DNA of 64,000 nucleotides, taken from the NCBI RefSeq assembly GCF_004368785.1, contig NZ_SODM01000001.1, positions 620,001-684,000 of the forward strand, read 5' to 3'. How positions within the stretch are numbered: position 1 is the first letter of the stretch; each line of letters opens with the position of its first letter. Below, piece by piece: positions 54,600 through 63,602 of this stretch. The stretch is from Flavobacterium sp. 270. Its GTDB lineage: Bacteria; Bacteroidota; Bacteroidia; Flavobacteriales; Flavobacteriaceae. The notes below the pieces were generated by a model. That model had not been told where the DNA came from. It searched no databases and was given only the letters and a program-made list of their open reading frames with translations. The position numbers and the translations under genes were made by a program.

Positions 54600-57500
54600 A
54601 TGGAGCATACAAATCAAGATTTTCTTGCCAATGGAGGCGAAATGGGCGAATTAACACGGGCTTTAGATTGGAGCAAAACTGCGGTTGGCGGTGTAGAATC
54701 CTGGCCTCAAAGTTTACGTACTACTTTAGGAATTCTTTTAAATTCTAAATTTCCAATGTTTTTGTTTTGGGGACCAGAACATGTTTGTTTCTACAATGAT
54801 GCTTACCGCCCGAGTCTTGGCAATAACGGAAAACATCCTACTATTTTAGGACAAAAAGGCGCCGATTTTTGGGAAGAAATCTGGGATTTCATAAAACCTC
54901 TTATAGATCAGGTTCTTACGCAAGGAGAAGCGACCTGGCACGAAGATCAATATTTACCTATATATCGTAACGGAAAAATGGAAGATGTTTACTGGACTTT
55001 TAGTTACAGTCCTGTAAACGATGAATCTGGCAAAACTGCCGGGGTTTTAGTTATTTGTAATGAAACTACAGAAAAAGTAAAACTCGTTAGGAAATTAGAA
55101 GACAGCAGTACCCGTTACCTTAATCATATTCTGCAAACGCCAAGTGCGATGTGTGTGTTTAGAGGAAAAGATTTTGTAGTTGAAATTGCCAATAAAAATA
55201 TGCTCGAATTATGGGGAAGAAAATTACACGAAGTATTAAACAAACCCATTTTTGATGCACTTCCGGAAGTAAAAGGCCAAGGTTTAGAAATCATTCTGGA
55301 AAATGTTTACACTGCCGGCGAAAAATTTGAAGCGCATGAACGTCTTGTAAAAATTGCCCGAAATGGCAAAATCGAAGATGTTTATATCAATTTTATATAT
55401 CAGCCTTTAAAAGATCCGGACGGAACTATTTCTGGTATTGTTGCCATTGCAAACGACGTTACAGCGCAGGTTAATTCGCGTCTTGCCGTAGAAGAAAGCG
55501 AGAAAAAATTTAGAAATACCGTAAAACAAGTACCGCTTGGAATTGCGATTTTAAAAGGAAAAGAAATGATTCTGGAAATGGCAAATACGGCTTATCTGGA
55601 AATTACAGATCAGGAAGAAGATGCCATTTTGGGTAAACCAATATTTGATTCTGTTCCTCTGGCCAAAGAAACCATTTATCCTTATCTCGCTAAAGTTTAT
55701 GAAGAAGGCGCAGTTTATTCTGCAGATGAATTTCCGGTAACATTAAACCGTTATGGACGAGAAGAAGTGTGCTATTTTAATTTGGTTTCGCAGCCGCTAA
55801 AAGAAGAAAACTCCTTTATATCAGGCATTATAATTGTAGCTTTTGAAGTTACAGAAGCTGTAAAAGCCCGTTATCTTTTAACAGAAAGCGAAAATGCTTT
55901 CCGTAAATTAGTAATGGACTCTCCTATTGCTATGACTGTTTTAAGGGGTAAAAATCACGTTATCGAAATGGCCAATATCACAATGTTAGAAATGATTTGG
56001 CAAAAAGAAGAAAGTGAAGTTATTGGCAAACCGATTGTCGAATTATTTCCGGAATTGATCGAACAAAAATATCCTGAATTACTGGATGAAGTTTTTATAA
56101 ATGGTAAAATAATACGAGAAAAAGACTCTATTGCTTATGTTGATGTAAAAGGTGTAATCGAAAAATTTTACCTTGATTATCAATATACGCCGTTGTTTGA
56201 AAAAGAAGGAAATATATCGGGCGTTATGGTTACCGTAAATGATGTTACCGATAAAGTTGAAGCCCGTAAAAAAGTAGAAGATGCCGAACAAAGAGCAAGA
56301 TTAGCAGCCGAAATTGCCGAAATTGGCACTTGGGATGTAGATCTGCCAACTCAAAATATTATTTATTCTGAAAATTTACTTAAGATTTTCGGCTTTGACA
56401 AAAATGCAAAATTATCGCGTGTACAGCTTCAAAGTGTAATCCATCCAGATGATCGTCATATTTTGGACGAAGCTTTTGCAAAAGCCCTTAAAACAAGTAT
56501 TTACAAATATGAATCGCGCATTATAAAAAATGATAATTCGATTTCATGGATAAAAGCGCATGGCAAAATATTTTTTGATGACAATAAAGTTCCCATAAAA
56601 ATGGTTGGAACTATCCTGGATATCACCGATGAAAAATTCAGCCGTGAGGTGCTGATGAAAAGCGAAGAAAAATTCAGACTTCTTGCCGACTCTATGCCAC
56701 AGCATATCTGGACTAGCGATGCTTTGGGAAATCTAAATTATTTTAATCAGTCTGTGCATAATTATTCAGGAATCAGCGTAAAAGAAATTAAGAAAAATGG
56801 ATGGCTTCAGATTGTTCACCCTGAAGATCGCGAAGACAATATAAACAGCTGGATCGAAGCTTTAAAAACTGGAAATGACTTTTTGGTAGAGCATCGTTTT
56901 CGTCGTAAAGATGGAGAATATCGCTGGCATCTCACACGTGCTATTGCTCAAAAAGATAAAAAGGGAAACATCCAAATGTGGGTTGGAACAAGCACCGATA
57001 TTCAGGATCAGAAGAATTTTGCAACGCAATTGGAAAATCAGGTTTCTGAACGAACAGAAGAATTAGAACGCAAAAACAAAGATCTTATCAATATGAATAT
57101 TGAACTTCAGTCGTTTGCGTATATTTCCAGCCATGATTTGCAGGAACCACTTAGAAAAATCCAGACTTTTGCCAGTAGATTGACTGAATTGGACGAACAG
57201 AATATTTCGGCGAAAGCCAAAACCTATTTAAGCCGTATTGAAATCGCTGCGAAAAGAATGCAGACTTTGATACAAGATCTTCTTACGTATTCCAGAACGA
57301 ACTCTGCCGAAAGAATTTTTGTAAAAGCAAATTTAGACGAAATTGCCGAAGAAATTAAAAGTGATTTCTCTGAGCGTATTGAAGAAACCAATGCTGTTTT
57401 AAATTTCCATCCTTTGGGCGAAGCTACCGTTATGCCTTTTCAGATAAGACAGCTTTTGCATAATCTGATTGGAAATTCGTTGAAATTCGCTCAAAAAGGA

Positions 57501-57806
57501 AGACCGCCATATATTGAAATTAAAGCAGAAAGAATAAAAGGCAGTGACTTAAAATTTCCCGTAGATTATCCAGACAAAACATATTATTGTCTTAAAATTT
57601 CTGATAACGGAATTGGTTTTGAACCTGAATATAAGGAAAGAATCTTTGAAGTTTTTCAGCGGTTAAATACAGAAACTGAGTTCCTTGGAACCGGAATTGG
57701 ACTGGCAATTGTTAAGAAAATTGTAGAAAACCATAAAGGTGTTATTACTGCAGAAAGCGAAAAAGGAAAAGGCGCTTCTTTTGAGGTTTTCCTTCCAGAA
57801 TTGTAG
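54600..57806 (+). CDS. Multi-PAS sensor histidine kinase, cytoplasmic
   Basis: 1068 residues with no membrane segment. About six PAS domains in tandem fill residues 1-820. Domains 2, 3 and 4 are close copies of one another (TPSAMCVFRGKDFVVEIAN, VPLGIAILKGKEMILEMAN, SPIAMTVLRGKNHVIEMAN). A coiled coil (QVSERTEELERKNKDL) leads to the kinase with H-box YISSHDLQEPLRK (His845), N-box LLHNLIGNSLKFA and GTGIGLAIVKKI. The ligand or cofactor of the PAS domains is unknown. Convergent with a single receiver gene at 57914, its possible partner. Confidence 0.94.
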   Translation: MEHTNQDFLANGGEMGELTRALDWSKTAVGGVESWPQSLRTTLGILLNSKFPMFLFWGPEHVCFYNDAYRPSLGNNGKHPTILGQKGADFWEEIWDFIKPLIDQVLTQGEATWHEDQYLPIYRNGKMEDVYWTFSYSPVNDESGKTAGVLVICNETTEKVKLVRKLEDSSTRYLNHILQTPSAMCVFRGKDFVVEIANKNMLELWGRKLHEVLNKPIFDALPEVKGQGLEIILENVYTAGEKFEAHERLVKIARNGKIEDVYINFIYQPLKDPDGTISGIVAIANDVTAQVNSRLAVEESEKKFRNTVKQVPLGIAILKGKEMILEMANTAYLEITDQEEDAILGKPIFDSVPLAKETIYPYLAKVYEEGAVYSADEFPVTLNRYGREEVCYFNLVSQPLKEENSFISGIIIVAFEVTEAVKARYLLTESENAFRKLVMDSPIAMTVLRGKNHVIEMANITMLEMIWQKEESEVIGKPIVELFPELIEQKYPELLDEVFINGKIIREKDSIAYVDVKGVIEKFYLDYQYTPLFEKEGNISGVMVTVNDVTDKVEARKKVEDAEQRARLAAEIAEIGTWDVDLPTQNIIYSENLLKIFGFDKNAKLSRVQLQSVIHPDDRHILDEAFAKALKTSIYKYESRIIKNDNSISWIKAHGKIFFDDNKVPIKMVGTILDITDEKFSREVLMKSEEKFRLLADSMPQHIWTSDALGNLNYFNQSVHNYSGISVKEIKKNGWLQIVHPEDREDNINSWIEALKTGNDFLVEHRFRRKDGEYRWHLTRAIAQKDKKGNIQMWVGTSTDIQDQKNFATQLENQVSERTEELERKNKDLINMNIELQSFAYISSHDLQEPLRKIQTFASRLTELDEQNISAKAKTYLSRIEIAAKRMQTLIQDLLTYSRTNSAERIFVKANLDEIAEEIKSDFSERIEETNAVLNFHPLGEATVMPFQIRQLLHNLIGNSLKFAQKGRPPYIEIKAERIKGSDLKFPVDYPDKTYYCLKISDNGIGFEPEYKERIFEVFQRLNTETEFLGTGIGLAIVKKIVENHKGVITAESEKGKGASFEVFLPEL

Positions 57807-57812
57807 TTTGTT

Positions 57813-57905
57813 TTTAAACCATATAAGTGATATAAGTTCATTTAGTTTTTTGCTTCCTTATTAAGGTTTGCATTAAATGAACTTATATCACTTATATGGT
57901 TTAAA
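57813..57905. repeat. Perfect 32-bp inverted repeat between convergent genes
   Basis: 57813-57844 and 57874-57905 are exact reverse complements with a 29-base spacer (arm begins TTTAAACCATATAAGTGATA). It sits between the kinase stop (57806) and the receiver stop (57914), so it can terminate transcription from both sides. Sequence differs from the other two long inverted repeats at 7953 and 27173, but the geometry is the same. Confidence 0.88.
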
Positions 57906-57913
57906 TATATTTG

Positions 57914-58345
57914 TTAAGATTTATAAACAAAGTTATTTGGCGTTGGTGTAAATTCTTTCCAGTTTATTGCCAAAGCATGTTCGATAGATTTTACAATATC
58001 TTTCATGAGAATAGGTTTTGTAATAAACAAATCTGCTCCTAAAACGCGGCATTTTTCGATAATACTCGGTTCGTTTGAAGTAGAAAATATAACAATCGGA
58101 ATGTCTTTTTTCTCGGCAGATTGCCTAAGTTCTGTCAAAACATCAAATCCGTTTTTTCCCGGCATATTCAAATCTAAAAAAACTACATGTGGCGTAGGCG
58201 GCGGATTGTAAATTGCATTTAGCAGTTTTTGTCCACCTGAGTAAGTTCTAAGCTCTATTTTTTTTGGTAATGACTCTACAGCATCTGCAAAAATGCTCAA
58301 ATCATCTTCGTCGTCGTCTGTATAAAATATGGTCAAATCTTTCAT
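57914..58345 (-). CDS. Single-domain response regulator (Rcp1-like)
   Basis: 143 residues. The receiver starts with IFYTDDDEDDLSIF, the phospho-acceptor is Asp58 in VVFLDLNMPGKNG, and IVIFSTSNEPS and FITKPILMKDI provide the Thr/Ser and Lys positions. This type (long alpha-1 and FLDLNMPG) is usually paired with phytochrome-like kinases with the HDLQEPLR box, which fits the convergent multi-PAS kinase. Confidence 0.93.
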   Translation of the reverse strand: MKDLTIFYTDDDEDDLSIFADAVESLPKKIELRTYSGGQKLLNAIYNPPPTPHVVFLDLNMPGKNGFDVLTELRQSAEKKDIPIVIFSTSNEPSIIEKCRVLGADLFITKPILMKDIVKSIEHALAINWKEFTPTPNNFVYKS

Positions 58346-58591
58346 GGTCTATTTAGGATCGTATTTTTAAATTTCTGATCAAAGATAGTTAAATTTTTGA
58401 ATTTTAAATTCCCTGAAATAAACGTTTTAAATTGAAATCTCATAATTTATAAACCAAATTGTATAACCGTAAAAAAACTAAAAAAGTGAACTTTACAGTT
58501 AATCATATTTTGCATAAAACTGAAAGCTCGTTTTTCAGAAAATAAAAATTTTGTGCAGTTATTTCTAATAAAAATATAAAATATAAACGTT

Positions 58592-59095
58592 ATGGGAGAT
58601 CATAAAGACCTTAGTGAAAATCTTGCTGCAGACAAAATAAAAGATCTGGCAGAAGATATTAAAACATGTATGTTTTGTACTTACAAAGAAACTAGATTAC
58701 AATCTAGACCAATGTCTGTACAAAAAATTGATGAACTTGGTAATCTCTGGTTTTTATCTGACAGAAACAGCAGTCAAAACGCAGAAATTACTCAAAATCC
58801 TCTTGTAGAATTATTCTTTTCATCACCGCATGATAAGTTTCTGACTTTACACGGTACGGCAACTATTATGTACAAAAGAGAAATTATTGAAGAATTATAC
58901 GATCCGATTGTAAAAGTATGGATGCCAGGCGGCGTAGACGACCCAAACTTAAGTGTAATAAAAGTAGTGCCAGAAGACGGTTATTACTGGAACAATAAAC
59001 ACGGAAAAGTTGTTGCCATTGCCAAAATGACGGCGGCTTTTGTTACCGGAAAAACTATGGATGACGGTATTGAAGGTACTTTGGAGTTGAAGTAA
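58592..59095 (+). CDS. Pyridoxamine-phosphate-oxidase-like protein (general stress protein 26 family)
   Basis: 167 residues. The split-barrel flavin-binding fold is recognisable from CTYKETRLQSRPMSVQ, GNLWFLSDRNSSQNAEI, NPLVELFFSSPHDKFLTL and HGTATIMYKREIIEELYDP. VWMPGGVDDPNL is conserved in the stress-protein 26 subgroup. Members bind FMN or F420-type cofactors and are induced by stress. It begins a set of stress-related genes reaching 63842, but these are on both strands and not one operon. Confidence 0.9.
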   Translation: MGDHKDLSENLAADKIKDLAEDIKTCMFCTYKETRLQSRPMSVQKIDELGNLWFLSDRNSSQNAEITQNPLVELFFSSPHDKFLTLHGTATIMYKREIIEELYDPIVKVWMPGGVDDPNLSVIKVVPEDGYYWNNKHGKVVAIAKMTAAFVTGKTMDDGIEGTLELK

Positions 59096-59119
59096 AATTA
59101 AAATTTCAATTCTTATTTT

Positions 59120-59200
59120 GTCATTTCGACGAAAGAGAAAAATCGCACTCGTAACCACAATGTTGGGTATCGAATGCGATTTTTTTTTAGTCGAAATGAC
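59120..59200. repeat. GTCATTTCGAC palindromic element, third family member
   Basis: Ends GTCATTTCGAC (59120-59130) and GTCGAAATGAC (59190-59200) are exact reverse complements; the interior has CACTCGTAACCACAATG as in 52245-52329. It lies between a plus-strand gene and a convergent minus-strand gene. Confidence 0.78.
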
Positions 59201-59234
59201 AAAAATGAGGTTTAGATGATGGTTAAAAAAACTT

Positions 59235-59957
59235 TTAAACAACAACCAAACCATTCAACTCCAAAGCATTTAAAATTCCTGCCGTACTCGCAGTATTATT
59301 AAAATAAATATAAGCTTTCTGATGCCTTAACTCCAGCATGTTTTTTATAATTTCTAATTCTTCTGAAGAATAATTCGAATAAAACAATTTTGCATCGCCA
59401 TGCATGCGAATATAAAGCAGCGGAAATGCATAAAAAATCGTATTGGGTAAATTTGGATAACTCACACTGCAAAAAGTAATGTTGTTTGCTGCAAAAGCAT
59501 CCCAGACTTCCTGATTCCACCAGCTTTTATGACGGAATTCGATAACGTTTTGAAAATTAGGATTTACTTTATCGATTATATTCTGAAGCTTTTCAGGACT
59601 AAAATCATAACTCGGCGGAAACTGAAATAATATACAACCCAGCTTTTCTTTTAAACCTTCATTGCAGATATCATAAAATTCGTTTAGACGGTCTTCGCAA
59701 TCTATAAACTTTTTAATATGTGTAATTTCTTTTGGTGCTTTTACAGAAAATAAAAAATTCTGCGGCACTTTATTGTACCAATTTTCCATCACTTTTAAAG
59801 TCGGAAATTTGTAAAAAGTGCCATTTATTTCGTAAGTATCAAAATGCTGGCAGTAATAATCAAACCATTGTTTTGTTGGAAGATTTTCGGGATAAAAAAC
59901 ACCTTTCCAAAAACGGTTATTATAACTAGAGCATCCTATTAAAACATCTTCTTTCAT
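59235..59957 (-). CDS. DUF72-family (YecE-like) protein
   Basis: 240 residues, TIM-barrel-like. DUF72 motifs are IGCSSYNNRFWKGVFYPE at the start, FDTYEINGTFYKFP, FSVKAPKEITHIKK, LGCILFQFPPSY, NVIEFRHKSWW and LYIRMHGDAKLF. Biochemical function is unknown in general; several members are stress-induced. Its ATG overlaps the stop of the DNA glycosylase gene by 4 bases, so the two are coupled, which points to a role near DNA repair. Confidence 0.93.
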   Translation of the reverse strand: MKEDVLIGCSSYNNRFWKGVFYPENLPTKQWFDYYCQHFDTYEINGTFYKFPTLKVMENWYNKVPQNFLFSVKAPKEITHIKKFIDCEDRLNEFYDICNEGLKEKLGCILFQFPPSYDFSPEKLQNIIDKVNPNFQNVIEFRHKSWWNQEVWDAFAANNITFCSVSYPNLPNTIFYAFPLLYIRMHGDAKLFYSNYSSEELEIIKNMLELRHQKAYIYFNNTASTAGILNALELNGLVVV

Positions 59958-60685
59958 TTGTATAATTTTTGACAGTTGGTACAGAAAAAACTACGGCGTT
60001 TTTTATCGCCCGTATGTTTTTTGTGAAATGGAAGGTTACAGCGCAGACAGGTTTTCTTGGTATGCGCAAGCCAATGTTGTTTCAATTCGAATTTTTTCTT
60101 CCAATACAAAAATTCAAAACTATATACAGAACATTCGCTGATAAGCTGATTAATATCTTCTGCCGGAATTTTACCTACAAGAGATTCCGGATGAATATAA
60201 CAGCGGTACAAAACTTCATTTTTAATAATATTTCCCACTCCAGAAAATACATTTTGGTCTAAAATGGCATCACAAATCATTTTGTCGCTCATTTTATCCA
60301 AACTCATTCTGGCTTTTTTAGGATCCCAATTTTCATTCATCACATCCACACTCCAATCGTAATGCGTATTAATATCGCCTTCCAGAATTTTGACAGAACA
60401 GGTATAAAAATTAAGTTCTCCATCAGAAAAACCCAGGCTGAGGCGCGGATCAATTTCCTTTCGCTCGTTTATGCGATAGGTTCCAAACATCAGCAAATGT
60501 ATTTTGACGGTGAAATCATTAAAACAGATCAAGAAATGTTTTCCCCAGGTTTTAAACTCCTGTATTGTTTTGTCTTGCAGTCTATTAATATCAATACTAG
60601 TGTTTCCGGAAACAGAAATTATTTTCTGACCCGTAAACTGCTGTACTTCTTCTTTTAATATTACTATGGATGGACCTTCGGGCAT
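59954..60685 (-). CDS. Fpg/Nei-family DNA glycosylase (endonuclease VIII-like)
   Basis: 243 residues. MPEGP gives the catalytic Pro2 (after Met removal the N-terminal nucleophile) and Glu3. An H2TH region (QNVFSGVGNIIKNEVLYR) lies near 145-162, and a four-cysteine zinc finger (CLRCN ... FFCTNCQ) is at the C-terminus. It removes oxidised bases and cuts the strand. The two cysteine pairs are intact. It overlaps the DUF72 gene by 4 bases, giving a two-gene operon. Confidence 0.93.
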   Translation of the reverse strand: MPEGPSIVILKEEVQQFTGQKIISVSGNTSIDINRLQDKTIQEFKTWGKHFLICFNDFTVKIHLLMFGTYRINERKEIDPRLSLGFSDGELNFYTCSVKILEGDINTHYDWSVDVMNENWDPKKARMSLDKMSDKMICDAILDQNVFSGVGNIIKNEVLYRCYIHPESLVGKIPAEDINQLISECSVYSFEFLYWKKKFELKQHWLAHTKKTCLRCNLPFHKKHTGDKKRRSFFCTNCQKLYK

Positions 60686-60884
60686 AGGATACTATTTAGA
60701 TGGATGAAAAAATAGATTTATAATTTTTAAAATTACAATATCAAACTATCGTGCTCCTTATATCATTATAAAAGAAAATTGCATATTAAACAGCTGTTAA
60801 TTATACAATTAGCCTTTAAAATTCTATAATAAAATTTTTCGCTTTCGGTTCTAGCTTTGTATTATAACATTAAAGATAAACGTC

Positions 60885-61436
60885 ATGAACACTACAGATA
60901 ATAAAAACAGTTTGGTAAAAGATAGAGATTCTAGAAATCAAAACTTTAACACCAATAGAAGCGGTCAAATCAACGAACATTTTGATGATATTGACAATGT
61001 AAAAGAGTCTGATACTAATAATAGTGAAATCGCAGAACGCGGCTATACAGTAAGAAACGGACATAATCCAGACATTCCTAATCCTGATGAGAATGTAAGC
61101 AGTTACGATGATGATTTGGATGATCTTGATGATGATTTCCATACCGATAGAGACCTGGAAGATAACAATGATGATATCTACGAAGTAGAACTTGAAAACG
61201 AGGATTTAGATGACGAAGATCTTGTTGATGAAGATTTAGACGAAGAGGAAGAGGACGAAATTGACGAACTCGACAATCCGTCTGATGCACGCGAAGATGA
61301 GGATTTTAACGAAACCGAAGATGTCTTGGAAGATATTGACCAAGATGATGAAGAAGACAATGAATATGTAGAAGATGATGTTCAGGAAGAAAACGATGAA
61401 GAAAATTATCCTGATAATGATCCTAGAAAATTCTAA
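60885..61436 (+). CDS. Highly acidic low-complexity protein
   Basis: 183 residues with Asp and Glu making up most of the C-terminal two thirds, for example DDDLDDLDDDFHTDRDLED and DLDEEEEDEIDELDN. The N-terminus is Asn- and Lys-rich. No domain, signal peptide or membrane segment was recognised; it is expected to be unstructured in the cytoplasm. Coding is supported by the sensible frame between its ATG and a strong terminator. Possible roles are a DNA-mimic or ion-binding protein in stress, both guesses. Confidence 0.75.
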   Translation: MNTTDNKNSLVKDRDSRNQNFNTNRSGQINEHFDDIDNVKESDTNNSEIAERGYTVRNGHNPDIPNPDENVSSYDDDLDDLDDDFHTDRDLEDNNDDIYEVELENEDLDDEDLVDEDLDEEEEDEIDELDNPSDAREDEDFNETEDVLEDIDQDDEEDNEYVEDDVQEENDEENYPDNDPRKF

Positions 61437-61451
61437 AATCATTGACTATTC

Positions 61452-61493
61452 AAAAAGAAAGGCTGTTTTACATGTAAAACAGCCTTTCTTTTT
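61452..61493. terminator. Perfect 42-bp palindromic bidirectional terminator
   Basis: AAAAAGAAAGGCTGTTTTA and its exact reverse complement flank CATG. The A run before and T run after the stem make it a terminator in both directions for the convergent genes ending at 61436 and 61512. Confidence 0.92.
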
Positions 61494-61511
61494 GTTTATA
61501 TATTGAATATT

Positions 61512-62156
61512 TTAATCTCCAATGATTTCTAAAACCGGAATATCATCCATTTTTTCTAAACGTTCTGCCAAACCTGCTCTGGCTTCGTTTAATTCTTGCT
61601 CGGCTTTGCCCAATTCTTTATACCATTCTTCCTGCCCCGTTGTTGAACTTTGAATTTTGCGAAGAATCTCATAGATTTCTCCTTCAGCTTCCATCACTTT
61701 AAGTCTTTTATAATAAGTCAAACTCTCCGTCATGTGCGCCAGAGCAATCATAGCCGTTAAAAACGGATGGTTGTTGGTCACATTTACATCCTTAATTTTT
61801 CCATGTTCTAATTCTACTTTTAAAGCAAAAGCAAATTCTTCCATGTTAAACGCTTCGTGTTTGCTGTTAGGATCTAAATATGCTTTTATGGCCTCTACAT
61901 TATTCATTGTAGAAAGATCAACATCCGTTTGTTTTGTGCTTAAATCTCTGTAAACAACATCGGCAATTACTCTTGCTTCTGCTACTGTAGGATCGTTTTC
62001 CGGATTTTCGAAATCACGCGTAGTCCAATCCCAATTTTCTGGATGAACAGGTTTTATATATTTTTCACAAAAGTCTATTACATCATTTTTTAAGCTCACC
62101 ATAGCATCGTCTCTTTTGATGTAAACGTCTTGATAAGCACCGCTTTTTGTTCCCAT
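61512..62156 (-). CDS. DUF5661-like protein
   Basis: 214 residues from the ATG at 62156 (MGTKSGAYQDVYIKRDDAM); the upstream in-frame extension is basic and probably not translated. The central part FAFALKVELEHGKIKD, then NHPFLTAMIALAHMTESLTY and YKRLKVMEAE, matches the DUF5661 pattern of an ELEHG and a HxxE segment that could bind a metal. C-terminal coiled coil (KAEQELNEARAGLAERLEK). Cytoplasmic, function unknown; found here among stress-related genes. Confidence 0.75.
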   Translation of the reverse strand: MGTKSGAYQDVYIKRDDAMVSLKNDVIDFCEKYIKPVHPENWDWTTRDFENPENDPTVAEARVIADVVYRDLSTKQTDVDLSTMNNVEAIKAYLDPNSKHEAFNMEEFAFALKVELEHGKIKDVNVTNNHPFLTAMIALAHMTESLTYYKRLKVMEAEGEIYEILRKIQSSTTGQEEWYKELGKAEQELNEARAGLAERLEKMDDIPVLEIIGD

Positions 62157-62264
62157 TTTTTTCTTTTTTGATATTTTTATTTGCTGTTTTTCAAACTGGA
62201 AAAACGACACATTTACCGAAATAAATGTGTCGCTTTGTTGTTTGTTTACTGATTTTCTTAAAAA

Positions 62265-62426
62265 CTAAACTCTTGTTCTTCCGGTAATTAGTGATATAAC
62301 GAATAAAACTAAAAATATGAAGAATAAAACTTTAGCTATACTAGCGGCTCCGGCAGCAATGCCTCCAAAACCAAATATTCCCGCCACTATGGCTAGAATA
62401 ATAAATGTGACTGTCCAACGTAACAT
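62265..62426 (-). CDS. DUF1328-like small membrane protein (YtjA family)
   Basis: 53 residues from the ATG at 62426: begins [18 protein letters not shown], then [17 protein letters not shown] and [15 protein letters not shown], the full DUF1328 pattern with two membrane segments. It is too short for most gene callers. DUF1328 proteins are envelope-stress-associated in many bacteria. It lies between the DUF5661-like and topoisomerase genes on the same strand. Confidence 0.9.
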   Translation of the reverse strand: MLRWTVTFIILAIVAGIFGFGGIAAGAASIAKVLFFIFLVLFVISLITGRTRV

Positions 62427-62507
62427 AATATTAAGTATTTAGTTAATAATAGTTTTTGGCTTTTTAGAGATGCGCTAACTCTATTTATTTTTCTGCTTTT
62501 AAAATTC

Positions 62508-63593
62508 TTAAACCAAATTGATTTGATAGTTCTGAATCAATTCTGAAAAAGCGATTTCTGTGCGTGAAAAATATTTTCTATTGCTACGGCTGTTTTTAGC
62601 CATGTCAAAATATTTTTGAATTGATCCGTCTTCATAAGTCGAAATCAATAAGGGATGAACGTAATAATTTTTGCAAACATTTCTGGTATTTCCCAAAGCT
62701 TCTGCAGTGCAGTCAAAGGCCGAAATAACGTTTTTCTTGATTTCTTTTTCATCAGAAGTAACTCCCAAATCCATAAGACTTTCAAAAAATATAATAGATG
62801 CTGCCCACGTTCTAAAATCTTTCGCACTAAAATATTCTCCCGAAATCTCATGCAGATATTCATTTACCATATGGCTGTCTAAAACCTTTCTTTCGCCGTT
62901 GTTATCGTAATATTTAAAAACTTCCATACCCGGAATTTCTTCACATCGGCTAACCAATTTTATCAATTGTTTGTTTCGCGTTGTAATCGTATGCTTTACT
63001 CCTTTTTTGCCTGTAAACTCAAATCGAAGTGTATTTCTGTTGATATTGATATGTCTTTTTCGCAAAGTCGAAAGCCCGTAGGATTTATTGTCTTTCGCAT
63101 ATTTTTCATTTCCAATCCTGATATGCGTTTCTTCCATTAATCGGATAACCAAAGCGATAACTTTTTCTTTAGACCATTCTTTTTGTTCTAAATCCAAATC
63201 GACTTTTTTTCGAATCAGCGGAAGTTTACTTCCAAACTCGGCAATTTTATAAAACTTAGTCTGATTACGAATCAAATTCCATCTCGGATGATATCGGTAT
63301 TGCTTTCTGTTTTTAACATCTGTGCCAACTGCCTGAAGATGACCGTTTACAACATCTGTAATTCGAACATTTTCCCAAGCCGGCGGTAAAACCAAGCTGT
63401 TAAAACGTTTAATTTCGTTTTTGCTTTTTACGTTTCTGCCGTTTTTTTTATAAACAAACTCTTCACCTTCACGGCATCGCACAATCGTAAGCTGATGATC
63501 GTTTATATACGCTAAATCCAGTTTTTCTATTACTAAATGTGGCGTTTTTATAAGCTGATTCATTAGCTTTTCTTTTCTGGCCGTTGCATTCAT
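62508..63593 (-). CDS. DNA topoisomerase IB (poxvirus/bacterial type)
   Basis: 361 residues. It relaxes supercoils by nicking one strand through a 3'-phosphotyrosine. The N-terminal domain carries LVLPPAWENVRITDVVNGH and GTDVKNRKQYRYHPRW; the catalytic core has VIRLMEETHIRIGNEKYA (catalytic Arg), SYGLSTLRKRHI, KDFRTWAASI and the nucleophile Tyr311 in CKNYYVHP. All are present. Bacterial members are accessory, often stress-linked. The next gene upstream (63603) is a small Rho-N-like protein ending 9 bases before its start. Confidence 0.94.
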   Translation of the reverse strand: MNATARKEKLMNQLIKTPHLVIEKLDLAYINDHQLTIVRCREGEEFVYKKNGRNVKSKNEIKRFNSLVLPPAWENVRITDVVNGHLQAVGTDVKNRKQYRYHPRWNLIRNQTKFYKIAEFGSKLPLIRKKVDLDLEQKEWSKEKVIALVIRLMEETHIRIGNEKYAKDNKSYGLSTLRKRHININRNTLRFEFTGKKGVKHTITTRNKQLIKLVSRCEEIPGMEVFKYYDNNGERKVLDSHMVNEYLHEISGEYFSAKDFRTWAASIIFFESLMDLGVTSDEKEIKKNVISAFDCTAEALGNTRNVCKNYYVHPLLISTYEDGSIQKYFDMAKNSRSNRKYFSRTEIAFSELIQNYQINLV

Positions 63594-63602
63594 GTTGGTT
63601 TA

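Noticed and set aside
61178-61442. Long minus-strand frames opposite the acidic protein gene
   Set aside because: Their Ser-rich or His/Arg-rich sequence is simply the other reading of GAT/GAA-rich codons.
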